From Roseomonas sp. (lineage in GTDB: Bacteria > Pseudomonadota > Alphaproteobacteria > Acetobacterales > Acetobacteraceae): 64,000 nucleotides of DNA. The DNA lies in NCBI GenBank assembly GCA_031180725.1, contig JAPSLO010000002.1:248001-312000 (forward strand), written 5' to 3'. A model generated the notes under the pieces. The model was not told the DNA's origin. It saw nothing but the letters and a program-made list of their open reading frames with translations, and searched no databases. The position numbers were made by a program, and so were the translations under genes. Positions 51,689 to 60,833 of the stretch are shown here, piece after piece (the first letter of the stretch is position 1; every line of letters begins with the position of its first letter).

Positions 51689-52681
51689 TCAATCCATCCG
51701 CGCGCCGGAGCGCTTGGCGATCTCGGCCCAGCGGCCGATCTCGGTGCGCATGAAGTCGCGGAATTCAGGCGCGGTGGAACTCATCGGGCGCATGCCGGCG
51801 GTCAGGATGCTGCGCTTGAAGGGCTCGCTTTCCGTCACCTGGCGGATGGCGTCGCTGATGCGCGCGACGATCTCGGGCGGCGTGCCGGCGGGCACGGCAA
51901 AGCCCAGCCAGCCGCTGGCGGAATAGCCGGTCAGGCCGGTCTCGGCAAAGCTCGGCACATCCGGCAGCAGCGGGTCGCGCGTCTGCCCGGTGGTGGCCAG
52001 GGCACGCAGCCCGCCATTGCGGATGGCCGGCAGCAGCGTGTTGATGGTGTTGAAGGTCATGTCCACCTGGCCGCCCAGCGTATCGGTCAGCGCGGCCGGG
52101 CTGCCACGATAGGGCACATGCACGATGTCCACGCCGGCGAGCTGGCGGAACAGCTCCCCGGCCATGTGGGTGGAGGTGCCGCTGCCCGCCGAGGCCCAGG
52201 TGAGCTGCCCGGGCCGCGCCTTCGCCGCCGCCACCACATCCGCGACGCTGCGGAAGGGCGAGTCCGCGCGCACGGCCAGCGCGCAGTCGTTCGAGGCACC
52301 AAGGCCCAGCGCCTCGAAGGAGGTGAGCGGATCGTAACCCACGCTCATCAGCGCCGGCGTGATGGCGAGGGAGGAGGAGTTCACCACGCCGATCGTGTAG
52401 CCATCGCGGGGCGCCTTCGCGATCACCTCCACCCCGATGGCGCCGCCGGCACCGACGCGGTTCTCCACCACCACCGGCTGGCCCCAGATCTCCGACAGGC
52501 GCTGCGCGACCAGACGGCCAAGGATGTCCTGCCCTGCGCCGGCCGCCGCCGGGACGATCATCCGCACCGGCCGGTTCGGGAAATCCGCCTGCGCCCTGGC
52601 GTGCCGGGGCAATGCGAGCGCCGCGCCGGCGAGGAGGAGGTGGCGCCGCGCGCAGGGGATCGGCATCGAAGGCATCGTCAT
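51689..52681 (-). CDS. Bug/TctC-family periplasmic solute-binding protein
   Basis: 330 residues. Signal peptide CARRHLLLAGAALALPRHARAQ, then DFPNRPVRMIVPAAAGAGQDILGR, VVVENRVGAGGAIGVEVIA, IVHVPYRGSPAALTDTL and PAGTPPEIVARISDAI. It lies directly before the gamma-glutamyltransferase family gene (minus strand), suggesting its ligand is the substrate or product of that enzyme. No transporter membrane subunits are close. Confidence 0.93.
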   Translation of the reverse strand: MTMPSMPIPCARRHLLLAGAALALPRHARAQADFPNRPVRMIVPAAAGAGQDILGRLVAQRLSEIWGQPVVVENRVGAGGAIGVEVIAKAPRDGYTIGVVNSSSLAITPALMSVGYDPLTSFEALGLGASNDCALAVRADSPFRSVADVVAAAKARPGQLTWASAGSGTSTHMAGELFRQLAGVDIVHVPYRGSPAALTDTLGGQVDMTFNTINTLLPAIRNGGLRALATTGQTRDPLLPDVPSFAETGLTGYSASGWLGFAVPAGTPPEIVARISDAIRQVTESEPFKRSILTAGMRPMSSTAPEFRDFMRTEIGRWAEIAKRSGARMD

Positions 52682-52825
52682 CGGGACTCCGGCCTGGATC
52701 GCAGACGCATTGTGCGCGTGCAGTGGCTTGCGCGGTCAAGCCTGCATGTGATTGACCGCGCGCGGCGCCGGGGCGAGGTTGCGGTGCGCGGCGGAGGTGC
52801 CGCGCATCACCACGGGACCCGATCC

Positions 52826-53026
52826 ATGCCTTATGTCCGCATCGAGATGCTCGCCGGCCGCAGCGAGGACCAGAAGGCCGAGATCGCCAAGGCCGTGACC
52901 GAGGCGATGGTCACGCATGGCAAGGCCACGCCCGGCAGCGTCTTCGTGGTGTTCCAGGACGTGCCGGCCAGCGACTGGGCGGTGGCCGGCACGCTGATGT
53001 CCCGGCGCGAGACGAAGCCCGGGTAA
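52826..53026 (+). CDS. 4-oxalocrotonate tautomerase family protein
   Basis: 66 residues. After Met removal the protein begins with Pro1 of PYVRIEMLAGR, the catalytic base of the family, and continues SEDQKAEIAKAVTEAM and VFVVFQDVPASDWAVAGTLMS. It likely tautomerises a 2-hydroxydienoate or other dicarboxylic acid in a catabolic pathway. It sits between divergent Bug and convergent hydrolase genes, and the ribosome site is weak. Confidence 0.88.
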   Translation: MPYVRIEMLAGRSEDQKAEIAKAVTEAMVTHGKATPGSVFVVFQDVPASDWAVAGTLMSRRETKPG

Positions 53027-53039
53027 CGCCCGGCACCTC

Positions 53040-54995
53040 TCAGCGCGGCAGTTGCGCCAGCGTGCCGGCCTCGGCGCGCTGGATGGCGCGCGCCGCATCC
53101 TCCGGCAGCAGCAGGCGGGCGGCGACCAGCTCCTCGGCCGTGGCGCGCACCGCGGCGACATAGGCGGCATCATCCGGGTAGCGCTCGGCAATGGAGAGCC
53201 GCGGATCGCCATGGGCCAGCCGCGCCTCGCGCGTCGGCGCGAAGGGGATGGTGGCGCCCTGCAGGGGGAAGAGCACGGCGGGGCCGAAGCCCTCGGCGCG
53301 CGGATTCCAGCCGGTATAGGTGGCGCGCGGCACGGCGATGGGCAGGCCGCGCACGCCGCTGATGGCCATGCCATCGGCATCCGCGCGCGGCACGAAGACC
53401 GGATAGCGCCCGATCTCACGCGGCGGCAGCACGGAATGGTCGGAATGGGCCGCCGGGGTGTACAGCGCGCGATAGGGCAGGCCCGGAATCGCCACCGTCA
53501 GCGCCTGCTCCGCCGGCACCAGCGTGCCATGCGCGCGCATCGGCACGCGGGAGGAAGGCGGTTCCACCCCTTCCGCCACCCAGGCCTCCAGCGCCACCAG
53601 CAGGGCCCGCATGGCCGGGCCGTTGTGCAGGGGATTGGTGGGCAGCGCCGCGGCCTGGATCCGACGCGGCAGGTTGCCTGGCTGCTCATCATGCGGCGTG
53701 CCGGCCATCATGAAGGCGCGGACATTGGGCGGCAGGTCAATGTGGTTGCCGCGCGTGTCGGTGACGATGAGGGACCCACGCGAGGCCCACCATTCATGCT
53801 CGCTGTCGGTGTGGAAGATGCGCGGGCAGGTGTTGCTGGCTTGGCAGCGCCCCAGCAGCCCGTCGCGCCGGTGCGAGAGATGGTCCTCCATCACCGCATA
53901 GGTGAAGGGGAAGTCGTCGGCCTGCCAGGCGGGGTCCTGCGGATGGCGCGCATTGCGGCCGGGCTGGCCGAAGCGGATATTCGTCGCCATGCGCCGCGCG
54001 CCGGCGACATGCGGCATCAGCCCTTCGAAGACGATGCGCCCCTGCGTGTCCTGGTTCATGCCGAGGTAAAGGAAGTCCCGCAGGAAGCGGCCGGATTGCG
54101 AGATGCCGAAGCCGATGGCGCGGCGGATGGTGGAACTGCCATTCGCCGCCATCGGATTCGCCGTACCGCCTTCATGCTTCAGGAAGGCGACCACGTCGCG
54201 CACAGCGGCGAAGCCCAGGCCGAGCACGAGGGGATCGCGGCCGGTATAGGTCACCTCATACAGCGCGCCGGCGTCGAAGCCCGTAGCCGGGCGCGAAACC
54301 TCGATGCGCCTCGCGTCCAGCGCGCGCACCGCAAGCCCCGGCGGCTGCTGGCGCGCATCCGGCCAGGCCTGGCGGACGGTGATGTTCAGGCTGCCGGGAT
54401 CGGCGATGTCATAGGCAAGCGTCGCCGGCGCCGGGTTGCGGGTATGGTCGAAGACGAATTCCTCCCGCACCGGACCGGTGACGCCGCGCAGCACGGGCGC
54501 CTGCAGAGCGAGCTGGCCAGGAGCGCTCGGGATATCCGCCTGCCAGCCGACCCAGAGCATGGTCATGCCGCGCCCATGCAGGAAGCCGAGGCCGGCATCC
54601 TCCGCCGTCGCGGCATTGTTCGACCCCGGCGCGCGGGAGTCGTCGAACAGCACCGGTGCCAGCTTGCGGCCGCGGTTCGGCACATCGAGCAGCAGCGTGC
54701 CATTGGCGCGGGCGGGATCGGCGGGCCGCAGGATCACCACATCGGCCACCGCCTCCACCCGGCCATCCGCGTTGCGCGGGGCCTCCGCAATGTCCGCGAT
54801 CACGGCATTGCGCGGGTCGGCGGGATCCAGCGCAATGGTGGCGCGGCCGGTGATGCGGCGGTACTGGCCCGCCTCGCCGAAGCTGCGGCCGCCGAAGGCG
54901 AGGATATCCTCCGTCACCTCGAAGCGCGTCACCTGGGACAGCGCCGGGCTGGCCGCCAGCGCGAAGGCGCAGGCCAGCAGCGTGGATTTCCGCAT
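53040..54995 (-). CDS. Large secreted alpha/beta hydrolase domain protein
   Basis: 651 residues with a signal peptide (RKSTLLACAFALAASPALSQ). The nucleophile region is FGISQSGRFLRDFLY at about 296-310, with the probable acid and His in the last third (DSEHEW, AHSDHSV). The N-terminal half has a beta-rich domain (AGQYRRITGRATIALDPADP). It belongs to the abhydrolase_10-type group with unknown substrate, probably an esterase or lactonase of the periplasm. It is next to a tautomerase and 26 bases past the tautomerase end in convergent orientation. Confidence 0.85.
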   Translation of the reverse strand: MRKSTLLACAFALAASPALSQVTRFEVTEDILAFGGRSFGEAGQYRRITGRATIALDPADPRNAVIADIAEAPRNADGRVEAVADVVILRPADPARANGTLLLDVPNRGRKLAPVLFDDSRAPGSNNAATAEDAGLGFLHGRGMTMLWVGWQADIPSAPGQLALQAPVLRGVTGPVREEFVFDHTRNPAPATLAYDIADPGSLNITVRQAWPDARQQPPGLAVRALDARRIEVSRPATGFDAGALYEVTYTGRDPLVLGLGFAAVRDVVAFLKHEGGTANPMAANGSSTIRRAIGFGISQSGRFLRDFLYLGMNQDTQGRIVFEGLMPHVAGARRMATNIRFGQPGRNARHPQDPAWQADDFPFTYAVMEDHLSHRRDGLLGRCQASNTCPRIFHTDSEHEWWASRGSLIVTDTRGNHIDLPPNVRAFMMAGTPHDEQPGNLPRRIQAAALPTNPLHNGPAMRALLVALEAWVAEGVEPPSSRVPMRAHGTLVPAEQALTVAIPGLPYRALYTPAAHSDHSVLPPREIGRYPVFVPRADADGMAISGVRGLPIAVPRATYTGWNPRAEGFGPAVLFPLQGATIPFAPTREARLAHGDPRLSIAERYPDDAAYVAAVRATAEELVAARLLLPEDAARAIQRAEAGTLAQLPR

Positions 54996-55076
54996 GGACG
55001 TCCTTCCCTACGCATTTTCGTTGGGGGAAGCGTCGCGCGAATGCGCGTGGACTGCAATCGTGGGACCCGGGCTGAT

Positions 55077-55640
55077 TCAGTCACCGAATCGGGCGGCGAT
55101 CCAGGCGGTGCGGTCCAGCACGTAAAGGTAATGCGCGCGCAGTTCATGGCCCGCCGGCAGCCTTGGATGGTCGAAGATCCTGTCGCGGCGCATGCCGAGC
55201 TTCTCCATCAACCGCCAGGAGGGCTCGTTGACCGGCGGCGTCCAGGCCAGGATGCGATCCAGCCCCAGCGGGCCGAAGCCATAGGCGAGCGACAGCCGCG
55301 CCGCTTCCTCGGCCAGGCCACGGCGCTGCATCCGGGGCGCGATGCGCCAGCCGATCTCGGTCGCCTCGCCGAAGCCGAAGTCCGGGGCCACCGGCAGCAG
55401 GCCGACGGCGCCGACGAAGCCCTCGCCGGGCAGGTCCACGGCCCAGAAGCCCTTGTTGCGGGCGCAGGCATCCGCCATGCGGCGGCCCCAGGCATCGCTT
55501 TCCGCGCGGTCCATCACCTTGGGGAAGAAGCGCATGGCCTGCGGGTCCCGGTTGATGGCGAAAAGGGCCTCCAGGTCCTCCGGCAGGCGCCAGGGGCGAA
55601 GGGTGATGCGCGGGCCATGCAGGGTGATGGGCTCGGTCAT
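55077..55640 (-). CDS. GNAT acetyltransferase, RimJ/RimL type
   Basis: 187 residues. ITLHGPRITLRPWRLPEDLEALFAI opens the family, and the acetyl-CoA motif is in EIGWRIAPRMQRRGLAEEAARL. VNEPSWRLMEKLGMRRDRIFDHPRL is typical of the RimJ/RimL group, whose members acetylate protein N-termini, small amines or antibiotics. The start at MTEPITL is preferred over upstream frames. It is divergent from the CoA-transferase operon, separated by 116 bp. Confidence 0.9.
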   Translation of the reverse strand: MTEPITLHGPRITLRPWRLPEDLEALFAINRDPQAMRFFPKVMDRAESDAWGRRMADACARNKGFWAVDLPGEGFVGAVGLLPVAPDFGFGEATEIGWRIAPRMQRRGLAEEAARLSLAYGFGPLGLDRILAWTPPVNEPSWRLMEKLGMRRDRIFDHPRLPAGHELRAHYLYVLDRTAWIAARFGD

Positions 55641-55756
55641 GTAGGGCGGTCTCCGGCTGGCGGCGCATGTTCTCCCCAGGCGGCGTCGCCGCCAATGGCG
55701 GCGGTTGGCGGGGATGGGGGGCGGGGCTAGTTTGGCCCATGGAGGAGCCTGCCCCG

Positions 55757-56593
55757 ATGACTCTGCCCATGACCCTGACCAGCCTGGAGGCGATGGCCGC
55801 ATCCGTGCCCGATGGCGCGGTGCTGGCCCTGCCGCCCGACAACTCCCTGCCCTCGGTGGCGCTGGCGCGCGCGCTGGTGCGGCGGGGCGCGAAGGGGCTG
55901 CGGCTGCTGGGCGTGCCGGTCTCGGGCTTCGCGACCGACCTGCTGATCGGCGCCGGCTGCGTGGCGGAGGTGGAGACCAGCGCCGTCTCCCTGGGCGAGG
56001 CCGGCTTTGCGCCGCGCTTCACCGCGGCGCTGAAGGAAGGCCGCGTCACCGTGCGGGACGCCACCTGCCCGGCCATCCACACCATGCTGCAGGCGGCGGA
56101 GAAGGGCGTGCCTTTCATGCCGCTGCGCGGCCTCATCGGCAGCGACATCCTGGCGCACCGGCCGGACTGGAAGGTGATCGACAATCCCTTCGCGGCGGGC
56201 GGTGATCCCATCGTTCTGCTGCCGGCGAAATCGCCGGATATCGCCGCCGTCCACGGCGTGATGGCGGATGCGGAAGGCAATGTCTGGGTCGGGAGGCGGC
56301 GCGAACTGGCGACACTGGCCCATGCATCGAAGCGCGTGCTGGCCACGGTGGAGCGTACCGTCCCCGGCAACATGCTGGAGGATGAGCGCCTGGCGCCGGG
56401 CTGCATCAGCGCGACCTATGTGGACGGCATCGCGCTGGCCGAGCGCGGCGCCTGGCCGGTGGCGCTGCTGGACGAATACGGTTTCGACGCGGCGCATGTC
56501 GCTGAATACGCGAAGCTCGCGAAAACCGAAGCAGGCTTTCGCGAATATCTGGACCGCTACGTGTTCAACTTGCGCGCGCAGGCCGCCGAATGA
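55757..56593 (+). CDS. Class I CoA-transferase alpha-type subunit
   Basis: 278 residues from ATG with GGAGGAG nine bases upstream. The fold is seen in VLALPPDNSLPSVALARALVRRGAKGLRLLGVPVSGFATDLLIGAG and later DIAAVHGVMADAEGNVWVG. The sequence GFAPRFTAALKEGRVTV is typical of subunit A of GctA- and IpdA-like proteins. It overlaps subunit B by ATGA. The IpdAB type opens a ring of steroid intermediates by hydrolysis of CoA esters, and the GctAB type moves CoA between acids; the present pair is closer in layout to the former, but this is uncertain. Confidence 0.85.
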   Translation: MTLPMTLTSLEAMAASVPDGAVLALPPDNSLPSVALARALVRRGAKGLRLLGVPVSGFATDLLIGAGCVAEVETSAVSLGEAGFAPRFTAALKEGRVTVRDATCPAIHTMLQAAEKGVPFMPLRGLIGSDILAHRPDWKVIDNPFAAGGDPIVLLPAKSPDIAAVHGVMADAEGNVWVGRRRELATLAHASKRVLATVERTVPGNMLEDERLAPGCISATYVDGIALAERGAWPVALLDEYGFDAAHVAEYAKLAKTEAGFREYLDRYVFNLRAQAAE

Positions 56594-57339
56594 CCATCAA
56601 ACCCGAGGAACGCCTGGCCGCCGCGCTGGCGCGGCTGATCCTGGACCCCGCCGCCCCGCCGGCACGGCACATCGCGGTCGGTGCGGCCAGCCCCGTTCCC
56701 GCGGCGGCCTGCTGGCTGGTGCGGAAGCAGGGCCATCCCGTGCGGCTTTCCCTGCTGCACAAGCGCAGCGGCAATCCCTTCACCGAGGGCTCGCGCGAGC
56801 TGTTCGACCTGACCGGCCAGGGGCGCATCGACCTGTTCTTCCTGGGCGGCGGGCAGATCGACGGCCAGGCCAACATCAACCTGGTGGGCACCGGCGAATG
56901 GCCGGGCAGCAACGTGCGCTTCCCCGGCAGCTTCGGCAGTGCCTTCATGTATTTCATGACTCCGCGCACCATCCTGTTCCGGGAGGAGCATTCGCCCCGG
57001 GTGCTGGTCGAAAAGGTGGACATGGTCTCCGCCCCCGGCGTCTCGCCGCCCGGGGTCTTCCGCCGCGGCACGGCGCAGGCGCTGGTGACGGGGCGCTGCG
57101 TCTTCCGCTTTCACCCGGACCGCGGGCGCTTCACGCTGGAGAGCGTACATCCCGGCGAGAGCGTGGAGAGCATCCGCGCCGCCACCGGCTTCGACTTCGA
57201 TGTGCCGGCCGAGGTGCCGCGGACGCCCGATCCGACGGAGGCCGAGCTTGCGCTGCTGCGCGGGCCGGTCTGCGACGAGATGCTGGAAACCTACCCGGAA
57301 TTCTGTGCCCGGGTCTTTGACAGGAAGCAGGCCGCATGA
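56590..57339 (+). CDS. Class I CoA-transferase beta-type subunit
   Basis: 249 residues. The region that usually carries the catalytic Glu (E/S-E-N-G) instead reads FFLGGGQIDGQANINLVGTG, as in IpdB- and other hydrolase-like members where the Glu is lost. The start overlaps subunit A by ATGA, and the end overlaps the family III CoA-transferase by ATGA, so all three are tightly coupled. PRVLVEKVDMVSAPGVSPPGVFRRGTAQALVTGRCVF fits the family's late part. Probably works as a heterodimer with subunit A. Confidence 0.85.
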   Translation: MTIKPEERLAAALARLILDPAAPPARHIAVGAASPVPAAACWLVRKQGHPVRLSLLHKRSGNPFTEGSRELFDLTGQGRIDLFFLGGGQIDGQANINLVGTGEWPGSNVRFPGSFGSAFMYFMTPRTILFREEHSPRVLVEKVDMVSAPGVSPPGVFRRGTAQALVTGRCVFRFHPDRGRFTLESVHPGESVESIRAATGFDFDVPAEVPRTPDPTEAELALLRGPVCDEMLETYPEFCARVFDRKQAA

Positions 57340-58568
57340 CGGACGCGTTGCCCACCACGGAAGGCAAGGGGCTGGCGCTGTCACCTGGCGCGCTGGCCGG
57401 GCTGAAGGTGATCGACCTGACGCGCGTGCTCGGCGGGCCGTACTGCACCATGATCCTCTCGGATCACGGCGCCGAGGTGATCAAGATCGAGCCGCCGCAG
57501 GGCGACGAGGTGCGTGACTGGGGCCCTCCCTTCCATGAGGGCGATGCCAGCTACTTCATCGGCGTGAACCGCAACAAGCAGTCGCTGGCGCTGGACCTGT
57601 CTAAGCCGGAAGGCCGCGCGGTGCTGCTGCGCCTGCTGGAAGGCGCCGATGTGCTGGTGGAGAACTACAAGCCCGGCAGCATGGAGAAGTGGGGCATCGG
57701 CTATCACGAGGTGCTCTCCAAGCGCTTCCCGCGCCTGGTGCATTGCCGCGTCTCCGGCTTCGGCGGCGATGGCCCGCTGGGCGGGCTGCCGGGCTATGAC
57801 GCGGTGATCCAGGCCATGGCCGGGCTGATGTCCATCAACGGCAATGACAGCACCGGGCCGCTGCGGATGGGCACGCCGATCGTGGATCTGGCGACGGGGC
57901 TCTATTCCTGCATCGGCATCCTGATGGCGCTGCAGGAGAGACAGCGGAGCGGGCTCGGCCAGTTCCTGGACATGACGCTGCATGATTGCGGCATGGCGCT
58001 GCTGCACCCGCAGGCAGCGAACCATTTCCTGAACGGCAAGCGACCGAAGGCCACGGGCAACCCGCACCCGAATATCAGCCCCTATTCGAAATACCGCACC
58101 GCGACCTGCGAGATCTTTGTCGCCGTCGGCAACGAGCCGACCTTCAAGCGCTTCTGCGAGTTCCTCGGGCTGCCGGACCTGCCGAAGGACCCGCGCTTCC
58201 TGACCAATGCCCTGCGCGTGACCAACAGGGCGGAGTTGGACGCCATCCTGGATGAGCGTCTGGCGCAAGAGGATGGCCATGCCCTGGCCGACAGGCTGCT
58301 GCGCAGCGGCGTCCCCGCCGGCCCCGTGCTGAACGTGGATGAGACGGTGGCCGCCGCGCATACCGCGCATCGGCAGATGGTGACAGAACTGGGCTGGTAC
58401 CGCGGTCTCGGCACGCCCATCAAGATGAGCCGCACCCCCGGCGGCACCCGCTCCGCCCCGCCGCGCTTCAACGAGCATGGCGCGGCGATTCTGGCGGCGC
58501 ATGGCTTCACGGAGGAGCAGATCGCGGAACTGGCGGCGACAGGGATCGTGGTGGACAAGCGGCGCTGA
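57336..58568 (+). CDS. CaiB/BaiF family III CoA-transferase
   Basis: 410 residues. LAGLKVIDLTRVLGGPYCTMILSDHGAEVIKIEPP opens the family; the catalytic Asp is D155 in GLPGYDAVIQAMAGLM. Later HPQAANHFLNGKRPKATGNPHPNISPY is also typical. It transfers CoA between carboxylates by a mixed-anhydride mechanism. The upstream class I pair is on the same transcript with 4-base overlaps, so the two systems probably serve consecutive steps of one acid degradation pathway, first activating the acid and then acting on the ring-opened or branched CoA product. Confidence 0.93.
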   Translation: MTDALPTTEGKGLALSPGALAGLKVIDLTRVLGGPYCTMILSDHGAEVIKIEPPQGDEVRDWGPPFHEGDASYFIGVNRNKQSLALDLSKPEGRAVLLRLLEGADVLVENYKPGSMEKWGIGYHEVLSKRFPRLVHCRVSGFGGDGPLGGLPGYDAVIQAMAGLMSINGNDSTGPLRMGTPIVDLATGLYSCIGILMALQERQRSGLGQFLDMTLHDCGMALLHPQAANHFLNGKRPKATGNPHPNISPYSKYRTATCEIFVAVGNEPTFKRFCEFLGLPDLPKDPRFLTNALRVTNRAELDAILDERLAQEDGHALADRLLRSGVPAGPVLNVDETVAAAHTAHRQMVTELGWYRGLGTPIKMSRTPGGTRSAPPRFNEHGAAILAAHGFTEEQIAELAATGIVVDKRR

Positions 58569-58585
58569 CCGGCGCCGCTTTCGGT

Positions 58586-59401
58586 TCAGATCGGGCCCCA
58601 GCTCTCCGCCACGCCCGCCGCGTTGTAGACGACCTGGTAGGCCGCCCAGGGATAGGCGTCCGCCAGGTCGTAGTCGGTGGCGATCACGCGGCCATTCGCC
58701 TGTCTTTCCGTGATGAAGTCCACTTGGCCGGTTGCGGCGTCGTAGTCTTTCGCGACGCTACGACCATCCGCCCATTGTTCATGCGTGTAGTCCAGGCGAC
58801 CGGCGCTGTCATAGGCTTCTGCCAAATAGTGCCCGTCATAGGCTCCTGGCAGGTAGTACCCGTCCTGAGGATAAATCCCCCTATGATAGGTGGTGACGGA
58901 ATAGATGGGCCGACCGGTGGCGGAATCGTAGTCAGTGGCCACAGTGCGGTTAACGTATGTGACGACGGTGAAGTCCAGCTGGCCGGTGGCCGTATCGTAG
59001 TCCTGCGCGCTCGTGCGGTAGTCGGGCAATGGGCCAGCCCGACCATCCTGCCCTCCCACCAGAATAGTATCGGTGACGAAATCGAGCCGACCCGACGCGT
59101 CCTTCAGAGTTGCTGTTTGGCGCGACTTGACCGGAAACCCTCCCAATGCGCCGAAATACCGGTCGTCAACACGGTAGATGCTACCATCGTCCAAGACCGC
59201 TTCGGTGGCCACAATGACAGGATGCCAAGTCCAGGGCTGATAATTGACTGTGTAGGACTGCCAGGGCTGCACATCGTCCAGGTCAAAGCTCGTGTGGCTC
59301 AAGGTGGTCCAATAGTCGTTTGGATCTCTCCGCGACTGTGTCCGAATCGCTTTCACCTCACCACTGACGGGATCCTTGACCTCGATAGTTCTGGTCTCCA
59401 C
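58586..59401 (-). CDS. DYD-repeat protein of unknown function, lower GC
   Basis: 271 residues from a GTG preceded by GGGAGG at 7 bases; a GTG 22 codons further up has no such site. The N-terminal 130 residues contain no known motif. From 133 onward there is an irregular 22-27 residue repeat with the form DYDxATGxxDFxT....NGRxxA: units near 133-155, 156-193, 195-216, 217-240 and 241-250. The last ends AAGVAESWGP. No signal peptide. The GC is close to 55-58% against about 70% around it, hinting at recent acquisition. Similar repeats occur in large secreted RTX-like proteins of alphaproteobacteria; this may be a fragment or a free immunity/adhesin-type domain. Confidence 0.65.
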   Translation of the reverse strand: METRTIEVKDPVSGEVKAIRTQSRRDPNDYWTTLSHTSFDLDDVQPWQSYTVNYQPWTWHPVIVATEAVLDDGSIYRVDDRYFGALGGFPVKSRQTATLKDASGRLDFVTDTILVGGQDGRAGPLPDYRTSAQDYDTATGQLDFTVVTYVNRTVATDYDSATGRPIYSVTTYHRGIYPQDGYYLPGAYDGHYLAEAYDSAGRLDYTHEQWADGRSVAKDYDAATGQVDFITERQANGRVIATDYDLADAYPWAAYQVVYNAAGVAESWGPI

Positions 59402-59548
59402 GAGTAATCCTCCCGTTCGCAGCGCCCGCCTTGCCCTGACCGTTTCGCTGGCAGCCGTAAATCGCACCCATCATCACGAAAGCGCGATATCGAAATGGGC
59501 AAGGACTGGACATGGCCGGCCCGAACAGGACGCCTTATTTCCTGCGGC

Positions 59549-60724
59549 ATGACCGAGACCGACATCGCCGTGATTGGCGCCGGCCCCGCCGGCCTCGCCT
59601 TCGCCCGTGAACTGGCCGGCAGCGGCCTCTCCGTGACGCTGGTGGAGCGCAGCCCTAAAGCGGCGCTCGCCGATCCCGCCTTCGACGGGCGGGAGATCGC
59701 GCTGACTCACCGGTCCCAGGCCATTCTCGCCGAGCTCGACGCCTGGAGCCGCATCTCGCCAGAGGAGATGTCGCCGCTGCGCCAGGCCAGGGTGCAGGAC
59801 GGCGCCTCACCCTTCGTGCTGGATTTCGCACCCGAAAGCGGCGATGCCCCGCTGGGGCAGTTGGTACCCAACCACCTGATCCGGCGCGCCCTGTACGAAG
59901 CTGTGCAGGCCGCCGGCTGCGCGACGCTGATGACCGGCACCAAGGTGACGGCGGTGGAGACTTCGCCGAAGGGCGGCACGCTGACGCTGGCGGATGGCGG
60001 CCAGATCCGCGCCCGGCTGGTGGTGGCGGCCGATACCCGCTTTTCGCAGGCGCGGCGCCAGATGGGCATCGCGGCCAGCATGCGCGACTTCGGCAAGTCC
60101 ATGCTGGTGGCGCGCGTGGCGCACGAGAAGCCGCATGGCGGCATTGCCACCGAATGGTTCGGCCATGGCCAGACCGTCGCCCTGCTGCCGCTGAGGGGTG
60201 ACGTCTCCTCCATCGTGCTGACCCTACCGGCCCGGCAGATCGAGGCCCTGATGGCTGCCAGCCCCGAAGCCTTCGCCGCCGATGCCACGCGGCGCACGGA
60301 AGAGCGCTGGGGAATGATGACGCTGCTGGGCACCCGCCACGCCTATCCGCTGGTCGCCACCTATGCGCGGCGCTTCGTGGGGACGCGCTTCGCCCTGATC
60401 GGCGATGCGGCGGTGGGCATGCACCCCGTCACCGCGCACGGCTTCAACTTCGGCCTGGCCGGCGCGCACCGCCTGGCCGGAGAGATCCGCGCCAGCCTGA
60501 TGCGCGGCCGCGACGTCGCCGATCCCGGCGCGCTGCTGCGCTACGAGATGGCGCACCGCGCCGCCACCTTTCCCCTCTTCACCGCCACCAACGCGATCGC
60601 CGCGCTCTACACCGACGACCGCGCCCCCGCCCGGCTGCTGCGCAGCGCCGTGCTGCGTGCCGGCGCCGCCCTGTCCCCCGTCCGCCGGCTGGTCACCGCG
60701 CAACTGATGCAGAAGGTCGCCTGA
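59549..60724 (+). CDS. FAD-dependent hydroxylase, UbiH/UbiM family
   Basis: 391 residues. FAD motif DIAVIGAGPAGLAFARELA; VAADTRFSQARRQMGIAASM in place of the usual DG motif region; LIGDAAVGMHPVTAHGFNFGLAGAHRLAGEI the second FAD motif. The MRDFGKSMLVARVAHE and EWFGHGQTVALLPL segments fit UbiM, the multi-position hydroxylase of ubiquinone synthesis in some proteobacteria. The likely role is hydroxylation of the benzene ring at one or more positions. The repeat gene before it is divergent. An EamA gene follows by 109 bp. Confidence 0.85.
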   Translation: MTETDIAVIGAGPAGLAFARELAGSGLSVTLVERSPKAALADPAFDGREIALTHRSQAILAELDAWSRISPEEMSPLRQARVQDGASPFVLDFAPESGDAPLGQLVPNHLIRRALYEAVQAAGCATLMTGTKVTAVETSPKGGTLTLADGGQIRARLVVAADTRFSQARRQMGIAASMRDFGKSMLVARVAHEKPHGGIATEWFGHGQTVALLPLRGDVSSIVLTLPARQIEALMAASPEAFAADATRRTEERWGMMTLLGTRHAYPLVATYARRFVGTRFALIGDAAVGMHPVTAHGFNFGLAGAHRLAGEIRASLMRGRDVADPGALLRYEMAHRAATFPLFTATNAIAALYTDDRAPARLLRSAVLRAGAALSPVRRLVTAQLMQKVA

Positions 60725-60833
60725 GCGGGGAGGTTTTCCAGGGGGGCGCCGCCCCCGGAAATCCACCCGTGCAAGCCAGACCTGCGCAACCGCCGGATGG
60801 CGCCGACGGCGTTCGGGCGGGCAGAAGCGCGCC

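Noticed and set aside
52740-55730. A very long plus-strand open frame antisense to the secreted hydrolase and its neighbours
   Set aside because: It is a by-product of high GC codon bias; the minus-strand genes have clear families and the antisense protein is Arg/Gly/His-rich without any motif.
59402-59467. GTG start 22 codons further upstream for the DYD-repeat gene
   Set aside because: No ribosome site; the downstream GTG has GGGAGG at a good distance.
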